A stretch of 39,880 nt of DNA from Gemmatimonadaceae bacterium (lineage in GTDB: Bacteria > Gemmatimonadota > Gemmatimonadetes > Gemmatimonadales > Gemmatimonadaceae). Shown one piece after another: positions 16,655 through 26,174 of this stretch. Both the position numbers and the translations under genes were made by a program. The stretch covers positions 1 to 39,880 of the forward strand of contig JANYIN010000040.1 in NCBI GenBank assembly GCA_025362035.1, in the 5' to 3' direction. The notes under the pieces are model-generated. The model saw only the letters and a program-made list of their open reading frames with translations, did not search any database and was not told where the DNA came from. How positions within the stretch are numbered: the first letter of the stretch is position 1; each line of letters opens with the position of its first letter.

Positions 16655-17235
16655 ATCGCCGCGATGCGCTGGGTGCCATTGGTCTGCTGTTGGGCACCGC
16701 CGTGATGCCAAGTGTGGCGCGCGCCATGGGTGCGGGCTATCGTGCCCCGCCGCCGGGTACGCCTCTCCGGGTGCTGTCACCACAGCAGGGCGAGCTGCTG
16801 GCGACGCTCACCGAGATCATCATCCCGGCCACGGACACGCCTGGCGCTCGGGCCGCGCGTGTGGACGCTTTCATCGACGGACTGCTCGCCGACGTCTTCA
16901 CGACCGATGAACGTGAACGCTTTCTGGAAGGACTCGCCGACGTGGACGCGCGCGCAATGGCGGCACACGGCGTGGCGTTCGTCCAGATCACGCCCGAGCG
17001 ACAAGTCACGCTGATGTCGGCGCTCCAGGCAGAGGGCAAGCTGGCGCCGCCTCGGCCTCGTCGTCGTCGGCAGCGCACGGAGCCGTCAGCGTTCTTCCCG
17101 TGGCTCAAGGATCTGACACTGGTGGGCTACTACACCTCGGAGATCGGCGCGTCGCAGGAACTCCGCTATGTGCACGTCGCGGGGCGGTACGACGGCGATG
17201 TGCCGTATCGCCGGGTGGGACGTGCCTATTCCTGA
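16651..17235 (+). CDS. Gluconate 2-dehydrogenase subunit 3 family protein (Tat-exported partner)
   Basis: 194 residues from GTG 16651, overlapping the large-subunit stop as GTGA. It begins MNRRDALGAIGLLLGTAVMP, a twin-arginine signal with cleavage near ARA. The mature part matches the family: TLTEIIIPATDTPGARAARVDAFID, ERFLEGLADVDARA and, near the end, FFPWLKDLTLVGYYTSEIG, ELRYVHVAGRYDGDVP. These small subunits accompany GMC dehydrogenases and carry them through the Tat pore. A short Arg-rich insert (PRPRRRRQR, around residue 135) is unusual. No cytochrome c subunit gene follows, unlike many related operons. Confidence 0.88.
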   Translation: MNRRDALGAIGLLLGTAVMPSVARAMGAGYRAPPPGTPLRVLSPQQGELLATLTEIIIPATDTPGARAARVDAFIDGLLADVFTTDERERFLEGLADVDARAMAAHGVAFVQITPERQVTLMSALQAEGKLAPPRPRRRRQRTEPSAFFPWLKDLTLVGYYTSEIGASQELRYVHVAGRYDGDVPYRRVGRAYS

Positions 17236-17244
17236 GTGCCATGT

Positions 17245-17313
17245 GCGCGGGGCGGCATGGCCACGGTGTACCTGGCGCCCGATCCCAAGCACCGGCGGTC
17301 ATGCGCGCTGATC
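17245..17313 (+). pseudogene. Fossil of a Ser/Thr protein kinase N-lobe
   Basis: Twenty-three codons read RGGMATVYLAPDPKH and then RRSCALI, the glycine-rich loop and following strand of a bacterial Ser/Thr kinase (typically GGMATVYLARDLKH with VALK after it). The catalytic Lys is lost and the frame leaves kinase-like sequence at once. It lies between the GMC operon and the MATE gene. The match is too specific for chance, so I read it as a deletion remnant. Confidence 0.65.
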
Positions 17314-17323
17314 GGAGGTGTCA

Positions 17324-18735
17324 GTGAGCAAGAAGGATGGCGCGGCGATGCAGGATCTCACGACCGGTCCGGTCACCCGGCACCTGTTGAAGACCACGAG
17401 CTTCATGCTCGTGATCATGATCTTCCAGACCCTGTATTTCCTCATCGATCTCTATTGGGTGGGCAGGTTGGGCACGAACGCCGTGGCCGCGGTGGGCATC
17501 GGCGGGAACCTGAGCTTCTTCGTGCTGGGGCTCACGCAGATGCTTGGCGTCGGGACGACGACCGTGATCTCTCACGCAGTGGGGCGGAAGGATCATCCGG
17601 AAGCCCTGCGGGTGTTCAACCAATCGCAGGTGCTCTCGCTGCTCACGGCCGTGCTGTTTCTCATCGCCGGCATGGCGATACGCATTCCGTATAGCGTCGC
17701 CATGAGCGCAGATGCCGTCACCGCACAGCTGTCGGGTGACTACTTGTTGTGGTTCATCCCCGCGATGGCGCTCCAATTCGGGCTCGTCTCCATGGGCGCG
17801 GCGCTGCGGGGATCGGGAAACTTCAAGCCGGGCATGATCGTGTCCACGCGTCGGTGATCATCAACATGATCCTGGCGCCGTTCCTGATTTTCGGCTGGGG
17901 CACCGGACACCCCTTCGGCGTCGCGGGCGCGGCGATGTCCTCACTCGTGGCCATCGTCGTCGCCATTGTCTGGCTGCTCAGCTATTTTTTCGCGGAGCAT
18001 TCCTTTCTCAAGTTCGACGTCGGCACCTGGCGGCCGCGGCTCGATCTCTGGCGTAAAATGCTGGCGATCGGCTTGCCGGCCGGCTTCGAGTTCGCCATGA
18101 CCGGACTGTACCTCGCCGTGGTCTACGCCATCGCGCGGCCATTCGGCGCTGCATCGCAGGCGGGATTCGGGATCGGGATGCGCATCGTGCAATCCGGCTT
18201 CATGCCGGTCGTGGCCCTCGGCTTTGCCGTCGCGCCGGTGGCGGGGCAGAACTTCGGCGCCAAACAGGCCCAGCGCGTGCGCGACACCTTCAAGGACGCT
18301 GCGTACATGGCCATCGCCGCCATGCTGGCGTTCACCATCATCTGTCAGACAGTGCCCGCCATGATTGTCGGCGTCTTCTCGAAGGACGCGTCAGTCATTG
18401 CCGTGGGCGTGGACTATCTGCACATCGTCTCGTGGACATTCGTGGGATCCGGGGTGATGTTCGTCGCCTCGAGCATGTTTCAAGCAATGGGGAACACGGT
18501 CCCGTCGCTCATCACGTCAGGGACGCGTATTGCAGTGGCGTCCATTCCATCGGTGCTGCTGTCGCGAACGGCCGGCTTTCAGCTGCACTGGATCTGGTAC
18601 ATGTCACTGATCGCAGTTGCCGTGGCTTTGACGATGAGCATGCTGCTGCTAGCGCGAGAGTATCGGAGACGGTTGACGTTCGACGCTCCCGAGCCGGCAG
18701 CGGTATCGACCGGAGCGGTGGCGGTGCAGACGTAG
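17324..18735 (+). pseudogene. MATE-family efflux transporter, interrupted by a one-base frameshift
   Basis: Translation from GTG 17324 (GGAGG at 17314-17318) gives MSKKDGAAMQDLTTGPVTRH and MATE helices through GAALRGSGNFKPGMIVST, then stops at 17857. The protein continues in another frame from about 17849: ASVIINMILAPFLIFGWGTG through PVAGQNFGAK to LLLAREYRRRL, ending at 18735. Restoring one G after 17848 (ACGCG to ACGGCG) rejoins the frames as STASVIINM, with a total of about 470 residues and 12 helices, normal for MATE Na+ or H+/drug antiporters. Both halves are otherwise well conserved, so the lesion is recent or a sequencing error. Confidence 0.85.
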
Positions 18736-18768
18736 CGAGTTCGAGAAGTCCCAAACTCGAGGTCTTCG

Positions 18769-20451
18769 ATGTTCGCGATGAGATCGACACTCCTCTGGGC
18801 GGCGATTGTCGTTCTCGCGCCCAGTCCTGCACCCGCACAGGCACGACAGTCCGCTCCCGATCTCATCCTCACGAGCGGAAAGATCTTCACAGGCGACTCC
18901 CTGCGTCCGTGGGCTGAGGCGCTCGCCATTCGGGGCGAACGCATCGTAGCCGTGGGGACAGCGGACGCAGTGACCCGACTGGCCGGCCCACACACTCGGC
19001 GCATCGCGCTGGCGGGACGCGTGGTGGTGCCCGGCTTCAACGACGCGCACGATCACGTTGGAAACGCCGACTTCGGCGTCGCCTTCGCCACCGACGCATC
19101 ACCAACGCCTGAACCGTCATTCGGAGCAGTGCTCGACTCCGTGCGCGCTCTTGCCGGTCGCACGCCCAAAGGCACGTGGCTGCACACGGTGGTCGGAGTC
19201 CATTTGCTGGAAGACACAACGGTGGGCCGCGTGCCACTCGACCGCATCGCGCCCAACCACCCGGTTGTCCTGTGGTCGTGGACCGGGCACGACCTGGTCC
19301 TCAACACGGCGGCGCTGCACGCGCTAGCCATTCCCGAATCGGTTCGGGATCCGGTGGGCGGGACTTATGAGCGCGACGCGTCGGGTCACCTCACCGGCGT
19401 GCTGCACGACTACGCCGTATGGGCCGCGCTGCGGCGATTGTACTCTTCACTGCCGGATAGTGCGCTCGTTCGCTACTTCCTCCGCTATGCCGCTCAAGAC
19501 GTGCGGTGGGGAATCACTTCCGTTCAGGACATGAACGGATATCTCGATCCGCCCACGACGGTACGTGTGTTGAGGGCGCTGCAGCTGCCGATCCGCCTCC
19601 GCGTGATTCCCTATCCGATGACCGATAGCATGGGACTCCGCGGAGCGGAGTGGATTGACGTCCCGGCGCATCCGTCACCGCGCAGTGTCGTGTCTGGAGT
19701 GAAGTGGATTCTCGACGGCACGCCACTCGATCGAAATGCACTGATGCGTAAGCCGTACGCGGATCGGGCAGGATGGTATGGGCGACTGCAATTCCCAATC
19801 GATACCGTACGCGCCATTCTCGTGCGCGCGCTCGCGACGCGCGAACCGCTGCATCTGCACATCACGGGCGACAGCTCGGCGCGTCTCGTCCTCGAGCTCA
19901 TGCGGTCGCTCGCGCCCGATTCCGTGTGGCGCCCGCTGCGCGTGCGGATCGAGCACGGGGACGGCGTTTATGGAGACCTGCTCCCAGTCGCGCGAAGCCT
20001 GGGCATCGTCATCGTGGAAAACCCGACGCACTTCGCCCTCGAGCCCGGGATCGTGGAGCGCCGCTTCGGCAGCGCCCCGCCAGGCTTGAAACCGGCGCGT
20101 TCCCTTCTCGCCGCAGGCATCCCCCTGGCATTTGGATCGGACGGACCGCGAAATCCATTCCTCAACATCATGTTCGCAACGACGCACCCGAACAATCCCG
20201 GCGAGGCGCTCACACGCATCCAGGCGGTGAGCGCGTACACGCGCGGGTCGGCCTACGCCGAGTTCGCCGAGCGGCAGAAAGGAGTGCTCGCTCCTGGCAT
20301 GCTGGCCGATCTCGCTGTGCTCTCGCAGGACATCTTCACGGTGCCGGCCGCCATGCTTCCGCGGACCACGAGTACGCTGACCATCGTCGGTGGCGCGATC
20401 GTGTATGATGACCACTCGAACGCGAGGACGCGCCACCCGCGGGGACCGTGA
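18769..20451 (+). CDS. Secreted YtcJ-type amidohydrolase
   Basis: 560 residues with a signal peptide ending PAPAQA (residues 1-25); ATG 18778 is an alternative start, but 18769 has GAGG at a good distance. Metal-binding His94 and His96 are in FNDAHDHVG. Later landmarks are the strand HLHITGD, RIEHGD with a second metal His, and the late Asp in AFGSDGP. The C-terminus returns to the small beta-sandwich (GVLAPGMLADLAVLS). This is the amidohydrolase_3 layout of YtcJ and N-substituted formamide deformylase; substrates of most members are unknown. Its TGA overlaps a GTG that may begin the next, related gene. Probably periplasmic. Confidence 0.85.
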   Translation: MFAMRSTLLWAAIVVLAPSPAPAQARQSAPDLILTSGKIFTGDSLRPWAEALAIRGERIVAVGTADAVTRLAGPHTRRIALAGRVVVPGFNDAHDHVGNADFGVAFATDASPTPEPSFGAVLDSVRALAGRTPKGTWLHTVVGVHLLEDTTVGRVPLDRIAPNHPVVLWSWTGHDLVLNTAALHALAIPESVRDPVGGTYERDASGHLTGVLHDYAVWAALRRLYSSLPDSALVRYFLRYAAQDVRWGITSVQDMNGYLDPPTTVRVLRALQLPIRLRVIPYPMTDSMGLRGAEWIDVPAHPSPRSVVSGVKWILDGTPLDRNALMRKPYADRAGWYGRLQFPIDTVRAILVRALATREPLHLHITGDSSARLVLELMRSLAPDSVWRPLRVRIEHGDGVYGDLLPVARSLGIVIVENPTHFALEPGIVERRFGSAPPGLKPARSLLAAGIPLAFGSDGPRNPFLNIMFATTHPNNPGEALTRIQAVSAYTRGSAYAEFAERQKGVLAPGMLADLAVLSQDIFTVPAAMLPRTTSTLTIVGGAIVYDDHSNARTRHPRGP

Positions 20452-20489
20452 AGTTGTGGACCGCACGGTTCGCGTACACCTTCTGCCCC

Positions 20490-22187
20490 ATGAGCCACCA
20501 CCTCAGTAGCCGCCGCGAGTTCCTCGGCCTCGCCTCCGTCGGCGTTGCCGGCATGCTCACTCGTCCGTGGCGATGGCACTCACCGCCCGATGCCGACCTC
20601 GTGGTGTTCAATGCCAAGGTCTACACGATGAACGCCGCAATGCCCCGCGCCGAAGCTTTCGCGGTGAAGGACAGCCGTATCGTCGCCGTGGGCATGAACG
20701 CGGAGGTCCACCCGCTCATCACCCGCCGCACGCAGTCCGTCGACGCCAGGCAGATGACGATCGTGCCCGGCTTCATCGATTGCCACAACCACGCCGACGG
20801 CACGACCCTTCTGTATGACGTCCTGGTCGGCAATCCGTTCGAGGTCGAATTCGTCACGATCGACAGCATTATCGAGAAGCTCCGTGCCAAAGCGCAGACG
20901 CTCCCGGCCGACACCTGGGTGGATGGCTACTTCCACGACGACACCAAGCTGAAGGACAAGCGCCTCCTCACGCGCCAGGATCTCGACAAGGTGTCCACCA
21001 CGCATCCCGTCTGCGTCCACCACCGGGGCGGACATACGTCGTTCTACAACACCCGCGCCCTCGAGTTGGCCGGCATCTCGAGGAGCACACCCAATGTTCC
21101 CGGGGGTACCTACGACAAGGATGCGAATGGTGAGCTGAATGGCCGCGTGACCGATCGGGCGCGCGGCGTGTTCGATCGCATCGGCGTGCGGCCGCTGCTG
21201 AGCGCCACCGAGCGCGATAAGCGCGAACGGGATGGCATGGCGCACATCTCGAAGCAGTTCGCCCGGTATGGTCTCACCAGCGTCCACCACGAAGAAGGCG
21301 ACCTGGCAGCCATTCAGGACGTGCGCGCACGCGGCGACCTGAAACACCGCGTCAGCTATGAAGCCAGCGACGGCGTACTGGACTCCATGATCCAGGACGG
21401 CGTCAGGACCGGCTTCGGTGACGAATGGATCAGGCTCGGCGCGACGAGCGAACACACGGTGGACGGCTCGTTCTCCGAGCGCACGCTCGCCATGAGCACG
21501 CCCTATCCCGGCACCACCTACAAGGGCAACGTCACCGAATCGCAGGGTGAGCTCGACGCGTGGGTCGAGCGCGTGCATCGCGCCGGCATCCAGGTGAACT
21601 GCCACGCGAACGGCGATGTCGCCATCGACATGTACCTCACTGCCTTCGAGCGCGCACAGCGGCTCGCGCCCCGCGCCGACGCCCGCCCCAAGGTCACACA
21701 CTGCACGCTGATCAACGACGATCTCGTGCGTCGGCTCGCGGCCGTTGGGGCCGTGCCCGCACTGTTCACCACCTATGCCTACTACAACACCGACAAATTC
21801 CCGTTCTACGGCGAAAACCTCCTGAAGCGGAGCATGGCCTTCCGCACCCTGCTCGACGCAGGGGTGCACGCCTGCGCCGGCTCGGATTTCTCACCCGGCC
21901 CGTTCGCGCCGCTCATGGGCATCCAGGGCATGGTCACGCGAAAGGGATGGGACAATTCCACGTGGGGGCTCAACCAGCGCATCACCGTGGACGAGGCGAT
22001 CCGGGTCAACACGCTCAACGGCGCCTACGCGTCGTTCGAGGAGAAGGCCAAGGGCTCGATCACCGAGGGCAAGCTGGCGGACTTCGTCGTACTCGCCGAG
22101 GATCCGCACACGGTCTCCGCAGACAGGATCAAGGACATCCCGATCGTACGAACGGTCGTCGGCGGCGAGACAGTCTACCAGGCCTGA
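20490..22187 (+). CDS. Tat-exported YtcJ-type amidohydrolase
   Basis: 565 residues from ATG 20490, where a twin-arginine signal begins (MSHHLSSRREFLGLASVG); GTG 20448, overlapping the previous stop, would add 14 residues that do not look like a Tat n-region. Metal His99 and His101 lie in FIDCHNHAD, with further ligand regions in VNCHANGD, VTHCTLI and CAGSDFSPGP. The ends form the usual beta-sandwich (VVFNAKVYTMN and GKLADFVVLAEDPH). It belongs to the same amidohydrolase_3 group as the gene before it, but the two are distant, and this one uses the Tat route, which suggests that metal is loaded in the cytoplasm. Substrate unknown. Confidence 0.87.
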   Translation: MSHHLSSRREFLGLASVGVAGMLTRPWRWHSPPDADLVVFNAKVYTMNAAMPRAEAFAVKDSRIVAVGMNAEVHPLITRRTQSVDARQMTIVPGFIDCHNHADGTTLLYDVLVGNPFEVEFVTIDSIIEKLRAKAQTLPADTWVDGYFHDDTKLKDKRLLTRQDLDKVSTTHPVCVHHRGGHTSFYNTRALELAGISRSTPNVPGGTYDKDANGELNGRVTDRARGVFDRIGVRPLLSATERDKRERDGMAHISKQFARYGLTSVHHEEGDLAAIQDVRARGDLKHRVSYEASDGVLDSMIQDGVRTGFGDEWIRLGATSEHTVDGSFSERTLAMSTPYPGTTYKGNVTESQGELDAWVERVHRAGIQVNCHANGDVAIDMYLTAFERAQRLAPRADARPKVTHCTLINDDLVRRLAAVGAVPALFTTYAYYNTDKFPFYGENLLKRSMAFRTLLDAGVHACAGSDFSPGPFAPLMGIQGMVTRKGWDNSTWGLNQRITVDEAIRVNTLNGAYASFEEKAKGSITEGKLADFVVLAEDPHTVSADRIKDIPIVRTVVGGETVYQA

Positions 22188-22246
22188 ACAGGCGCCGGAT
22201 CGATCGCAGCGTTCGGCCTTGCCGGCCACGGCGACGTCGATAGCCC

Positions 22247-23530
22247 CTATCGCAGCGCTCCGTACACCAGCGCCCTGAACGGGCCTTCGAGTTCCGCACT
22301 TCCCCCGAACACGTTCGCATAGATCAACCCGATCAGCCGCTCTCGCGGATCTGCCCAGTAGTGCGTCTTGAACGCTCCACTCCATGAGAAGGAACCGACC
22401 GTCAACGGCGAGCGATAATCGGTCTCCGGCGTCTCGAGCTGGAAGCCAAGCCCGAACGCGATCGGCAACGCCGCCGTCTGGTTGGTGAGCATCAGTTCCA
22501 CGGTCTTGCGGCTCAACAGTCGAACGCCATCCAACTCGCCGCCATTCAGGAACAACTGAAGAAAACGCGCGTAGTCTGCCGTGGTCCCCGATAGTCCGCC
22601 GCCGCCGGAAAAATACGTCACCTTCCGCGCGGGATAGTCGCCGTGTATCCCCTGTGATGCATCGTGTCTGGGCACGAGAACGCCGGACGAATCCTGGTGC
22701 AGTGCCACCAGCCGTCCACGTTTGTCGGCCGGAAGCTCGAACCACGTGTCACGCATCCCGAGCGGCTCGAAGATCCGCGTGCGGAAGAATTGGTCGAGTG
22801 GCATACCGGAGATCACCTCCACGAGACGGCCGAGCACATCCACCGACAGGCTGTAGGTGAACTTCTCGCCGGGCTCGTTCACGAGCGGAAGCTTGGCGAG
22901 GACGTCGATATCGGGGCCGAGCACCTTGCCGTCCGCGCCGATGGCGGTGAGGCCCGCCTTCTTGTAGATGGCCCTGAATTGCTCGCTGCCGATATCGGCG
23001 TAGTCGAGGCCGGAGGTGTGAGTGAGCAGTTGGCGAATCGTCGTGCGACGCTTGGTGGCGCGCGCTTCGTAGCTGCTGTCCGCCGGGTTGAACCTCGTGA
23101 GCACAGTCTGCTCACCGAATGCCGGGATGTAGCGGCCGATGGGATCATCCAGTTGGAATTTCCCTTCCTCCCACAACATCATGACGGCCAGCGACGTGAT
23201 GGCTTTCGTCTGCGACGCCATGCGAAAGATGTCGTCGGGCTCGAGAGGGACTCGCGTACCGAGGTCGCGCACGCCATACGCCTTGTGATAGACGGGCTTG
23301 CCGTCGTGCACGATCATGACGACAGCGCCCGGAATCCTGTGCGTTCTGATCAGTCCCTCGATCCAGGTGTCGATGCGTGCCAGTCGCTGGGCGTCGAATG
23401 CCGGACCGGTGGCCGGCGGTGCGATGTGCGGCGAACCCATCGACGCGCGAGAGTCCTGCGTTCCCTGCGCCTGTGCGGCGAGAGGCAGCAATAGCAGCAC
23501 GACTATGGCAAGCTGGGATGAGCGACGCAT
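22247..23530 (-). CDS. Secreted serine hydrolase, beta-lactamase class C fold
   Basis: 427 residues; signal peptide MRRSSQLAIVVLLLLPLAAQAQ. The nucleophile motif is SQTK (Ser106, Lys109) in FRMASQTKAI, followed by QLLTHTSGLDY. The second motif reads FTYSLSVDVLGRLVEVISG (Tyr226), where penicillin-binding relatives have YxN. FSGGGGLSGTTADYARFL and SFSWSGAFKTHYWADP complete the fold; the KTG triad is replaced by WSGAF, as in EstB-like esterases. It is therefore more likely an esterase or D-amino-acid peptidase than a true beta-lactamase. It is convergent with the amidohydrolase gene and divergent from the protein kinase gene. Confidence 0.9.
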   Translation of the reverse strand: MRRSSQLAIVVLLLLPLAAQAQGTQDSRASMGSPHIAPPATGPAFDAQRLARIDTWIEGLIRTHRIPGAVVMIVHDGKPVYHKAYGVRDLGTRVPLEPDDIFRMASQTKAITSLAVMMLWEEGKFQLDDPIGRYIPAFGEQTVLTRFNPADSSYEARATKRRTTIRQLLTHTSGLDYADIGSEQFRAIYKKAGLTAIGADGKVLGPDIDVLAKLPLVNEPGEKFTYSLSVDVLGRLVEVISGMPLDQFFRTRIFEPLGMRDTWFELPADKRGRLVALHQDSSGVLVPRHDASQGIHGDYPARKVTYFSGGGGLSGTTADYARFLQLFLNGGELDGVRLLSRKTVELMLTNQTAALPIAFGLGFQLETPETDYRSPLTVGSFSWSGAFKTHYWADPRERLIGLIYANVFGGSAELEGPFRALVYGALR

Positions 23531-23684
23531 GATCGGGGCTCAGGGGGCGAGGAAACGGAAATCGGCAACGCTAGGAAGCTGAAGCGTGCAGAACTCTCGC
23601 GCTACTCGCTCTTACGCCCCCCATGACGAGGAACGACGTTTGACGTATCCCGCTGTCGCACCGCTCGGCCCCGATCATCTCGCG

Positions 23685-26066
23685 ATGAGTCTCCGCGAAC
23701 AACTGCAGAACAGTCTGGGTGACGCGTACGCCCTCGAGCAGGAGCTCGGCGGCGGCGGCATGTCGCGCGTATTCGTCGCCAGCGAGACCGCGCTCGGCCG
23801 CCAAGTGGTGGTCAAGGTGCTGCCGGGAGAGATGGCGGGACAGCTCTCCGTCGACCGCTTCAAGCGCGAAATCTCCATTGCGGCGCGACTTCAGCACGCG
23901 CACATCGTGCCGCTCCTCACTGCCGGTGAAGTCGAAGGGCTTCCGTTTTTCACGATGCCGTTCGTCGAAGGCGAATCCCTGCGCGCGCGACTCTCGCGGG
24001 AGGGGGAGCTGCCCCTCGCGGAGGCAGTTCGAATGCTGCGCGAAATCGCGAGTGCGTTGGCGTACGCGCATGCGCACAACGTCGTCCACCGGGACATCAA
24101 ACCCGACAATGTGTTGCTCTCCGGTGGCGCGGCGATGGTCACGGATTTCGGAGTCGCAAAGGCGCTGAGCGCCGCTGGCGCCGTCGATGGCGGAGGACTC
24201 ACGTCGGTCGGCATCGCACTCGGCACGCCGGCGTACATGGCTCCCGAGCAGGCGACCGCCGATCCACACACCGACCACCGCGCTGACTTGTATGCGTGGG
24301 GCATGGTGGCGTACGAGTTGCTCACCGGGCACCTTCCGTTCGCTGGCCGCTCGCCGCAGGCGTTGCTCGCGGCGCAGGTCACCGAAGTACCCGACCATCT
24401 CTCGAAGCAACGCGCCAGCATCTCCCCGGCACTCGCCGCCATCGTGATGCGCTGCCTCGAAAAGCGACCGGCCGACCGCCCGCAAAGCGCGGACGAGCTC
24501 GTGCGCGCGCTCGATGCGATCGTCACGCCCGGCGGAAGTGCTCCATCCACGGCGCGCGTCGGGAACGAAGGCACTCGGCCGCGCGGTCGGCAGTTCACGC
24601 TGGCTGGCGTTGCGGCGCTGCTCCTGGTGGTGGCGGGTCTATGGTTCGTGAGGCGAGGCGGAGCGACTGCCCCGGCCGCGCCAACCGAGCTGACGCTTGC
24701 CGTGCTTCCCATCGTCAACATCGGGAGGGATTCGACAACCGAGTATCTCGCGGACGGCATGACCGGTGAGCTCGCAGGCGCGCTCAAGCGGCTGCCGGGT
24801 GTGCAAGTCGCGGGCGACCTCTCGACCTTCCGGTTCAAGGCCACGCACCTCGATCCCGCCGACGTCGCGCGTCAACTCGGCGTGCAGATGCTGCTCACCG
24901 GAAAACTGCAGTCCGGCACGGGTCGCGTACGACTGCAGATGCAACTGAGCAAGGCCGACGGCAAGCTACTCTGGTCGAACACGTTCGACCGGGAAAACAA
25001 GGACAACTTCACGCTGCAGGACGAGATCACGGCCGCGATCGCCAAGGAGTTGCGTCTTGTGTTCTCGCCGGTCACGCTGGCCGCCACGCGCGCGGGACGC
25101 ACGACCAATCCCGAAGCGCACGACCTGTTCATGCGGGGCCAGTTCGAGAAAAACAAAGTGACACCCCAGGGGCTGGCCAATGCGCTCGTCTATTTCCAGC
25201 GTGCGCTAACGCTCGATCCCAACTATGCGCAAGCGTACGCCGGCGTGGCGTTCGTCTACGACGTGCAGGCCGACATCTATGCGCCGTCGCATGAGTACCA
25301 CATGCTCGGCTTTGAGGCAGCGCGACGAGCGGTGGCGGCCGACAGCCTGCTGGCCGAGGGGCGCGTACTCCACGGCTTCGAACAAGCGGCGGCGCACTGG
25401 GACTTCGAAGGCGGACGCGCCGAGATGGATCGCGGTCTGGCGCTGAATCCCAGTTCGCCGGATGCCTTGTTCATTTGCGCCACGTTCTCGTACCTCTCGG
25501 GAGACACCAAGCGCGCCATCGGGTTGGCCGAACGGCTCGTTCAGGTCGATCCGCTATCGCCGCTCGCCGCGCATCTCCTTGCGGAGACGCTGCTGTGGGA
25601 CGGGCGGTACGAGGACGCCCTCCTGCAAAAGCGCCAGGCGAACCAGCTGGATCCGGCCGTCACCCTCATCGATGACACGAACGGAAACGCGCTACGAGCG
25701 CTGGGCCGGCTTGATGAATCGCTCGCTTCCTTCCTCGAAAATCAGAAGCAGTTCAAGGCGCCATTGTTCGGCTTACCGATCACGTACGCGAGCATGGGCA
25801 GGCGCGAAGACGCCTTGCGCGAGATTCACACGCTCGAGGCGCGTGAGAAGAAGCAATGGGTCGATCCGGATATCATTGCCATTGCGTATGCGGGCATTGG
25901 CGATCGCGATCACGCCATGGAATGGCTCGAGAAGGCATTTCGCATGAAGACCTTTGGTGTCCGCTTGTTTCTGAACTGGGAGATGCCGTGGCTCAAGAAC
26001 ATGCGCGACGACCCGCGGTTCATCGATCTCAAGAAGCGCGTGATGGCGACCACGTTCACGTCGTAG
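23685..26066 (+). CDS. Membrane Ser/Thr protein kinase with TolB-like and TPR sensor region
   Basis: 793 residues from ATG 23685; this start (MSLREQLQNSLGDAYALEQEL) is the usual beginning of such kinases, although the frame opens at 23586. Kinase domain residues 14-285: glycine loop LGGGGMSRVF, Lys44, HRDIKPDN with Asp137, DFG 154-156 and APEQA. A membrane segment follows (residues 304-322, LAGVAALLLVVAGLWFV). Outside the membrane, residues 335-460 resemble the TolB/FlgO-type domain (LAVLPIVNIGRDSTTEYLADG, then LGVQMLLTGKLQ), and about 480-790 are TPR-like helices (ALTLDPNYAQAYAGVAFVYD). It probably senses envelope conditions and phosphorylates cytoplasmic targets. Confidence 0.92.
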   Translation: MSLREQLQNSLGDAYALEQELGGGGMSRVFVASETALGRQVVVKVLPGEMAGQLSVDRFKREISIAARLQHAHIVPLLTAGEVEGLPFFTMPFVEGESLRARLSREGELPLAEAVRMLREIASALAYAHAHNVVHRDIKPDNVLLSGGAAMVTDFGVAKALSAAGAVDGGGLTSVGIALGTPAYMAPEQATADPHTDHRADLYAWGMVAYELLTGHLPFAGRSPQALLAAQVTEVPDHLSKQRASISPALAAIVMRCLEKRPADRPQSADELVRALDAIVTPGGSAPSTARVGNEGTRPRGRQFTLAGVAALLLVVAGLWFVRRGGATAPAAPTELTLAVLPIVNIGRDSTTEYLADGMTGELAGALKRLPGVQVAGDLSTFRFKATHLDPADVARQLGVQMLLTGKLQSGTGRVRLQMQLSKADGKLLWSNTFDRENKDNFTLQDEITAAIAKELRLVFSPVTLAATRAGRTTNPEAHDLFMRGQFEKNKVTPQGLANALVYFQRALTLDPNYAQAYAGVAFVYDVQADIYAPSHEYHMLGFEAARRAVAADSLLAEGRVLHGFEQAAAHWDFEGGRAEMDRGLALNPSSPDALFICATFSYLSGDTKRAIGLAERLVQVDPLSPLAAHLLAETLLWDGRYEDALLQKRQANQLDPAVTLIDDTNGNALRALGRLDESLASFLENQKQFKAPLFGLPITYASMGRREDALREIHTLEAREKKQWVDPDIIAIAYAGIGDRDHAMEWLEKAFRMKTFGVRLFLNWEMPWLKNMRDDPRFIDLKKRVMATTFTS

Positions 26067-26174
26067 TACACGTGGAACAACAGATGGAGCGCCAGCTACA
26101 TTCGTGATCGCGCGAATCCGGCGAAAGACCGTGTTTCGGCGCTGACGGACAGACGACCCTCGAAATTCCGGCCC

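Noticed and set aside
17840..17857. Programmed frameshift in the MATE gene
   Set aside because: No slippery heptamer or downstream structure is evident, and MATE transporters are not known to need frameshifting; a one-base loss explains it.
20580..21869. Long minus-strand reading frame of 429 codons
   Set aside because: It lies entirely antisense to the well-supported Tat amidohydrolase; its composition (many His, Val, Asp, Gly) is that of a GC-rich shadow frame.
22188..22246. Terminator between the convergent amidohydrolase and serine hydrolase genes
   Set aside because: Only a 4-bp GGCC stem without a T run is present.
22247..23530. True beta-lactamase (antibiotic resistance)
   Set aside because: The YxN and KTG motifs are replaced by YSL and WSGAF, as in esterase-like relatives.
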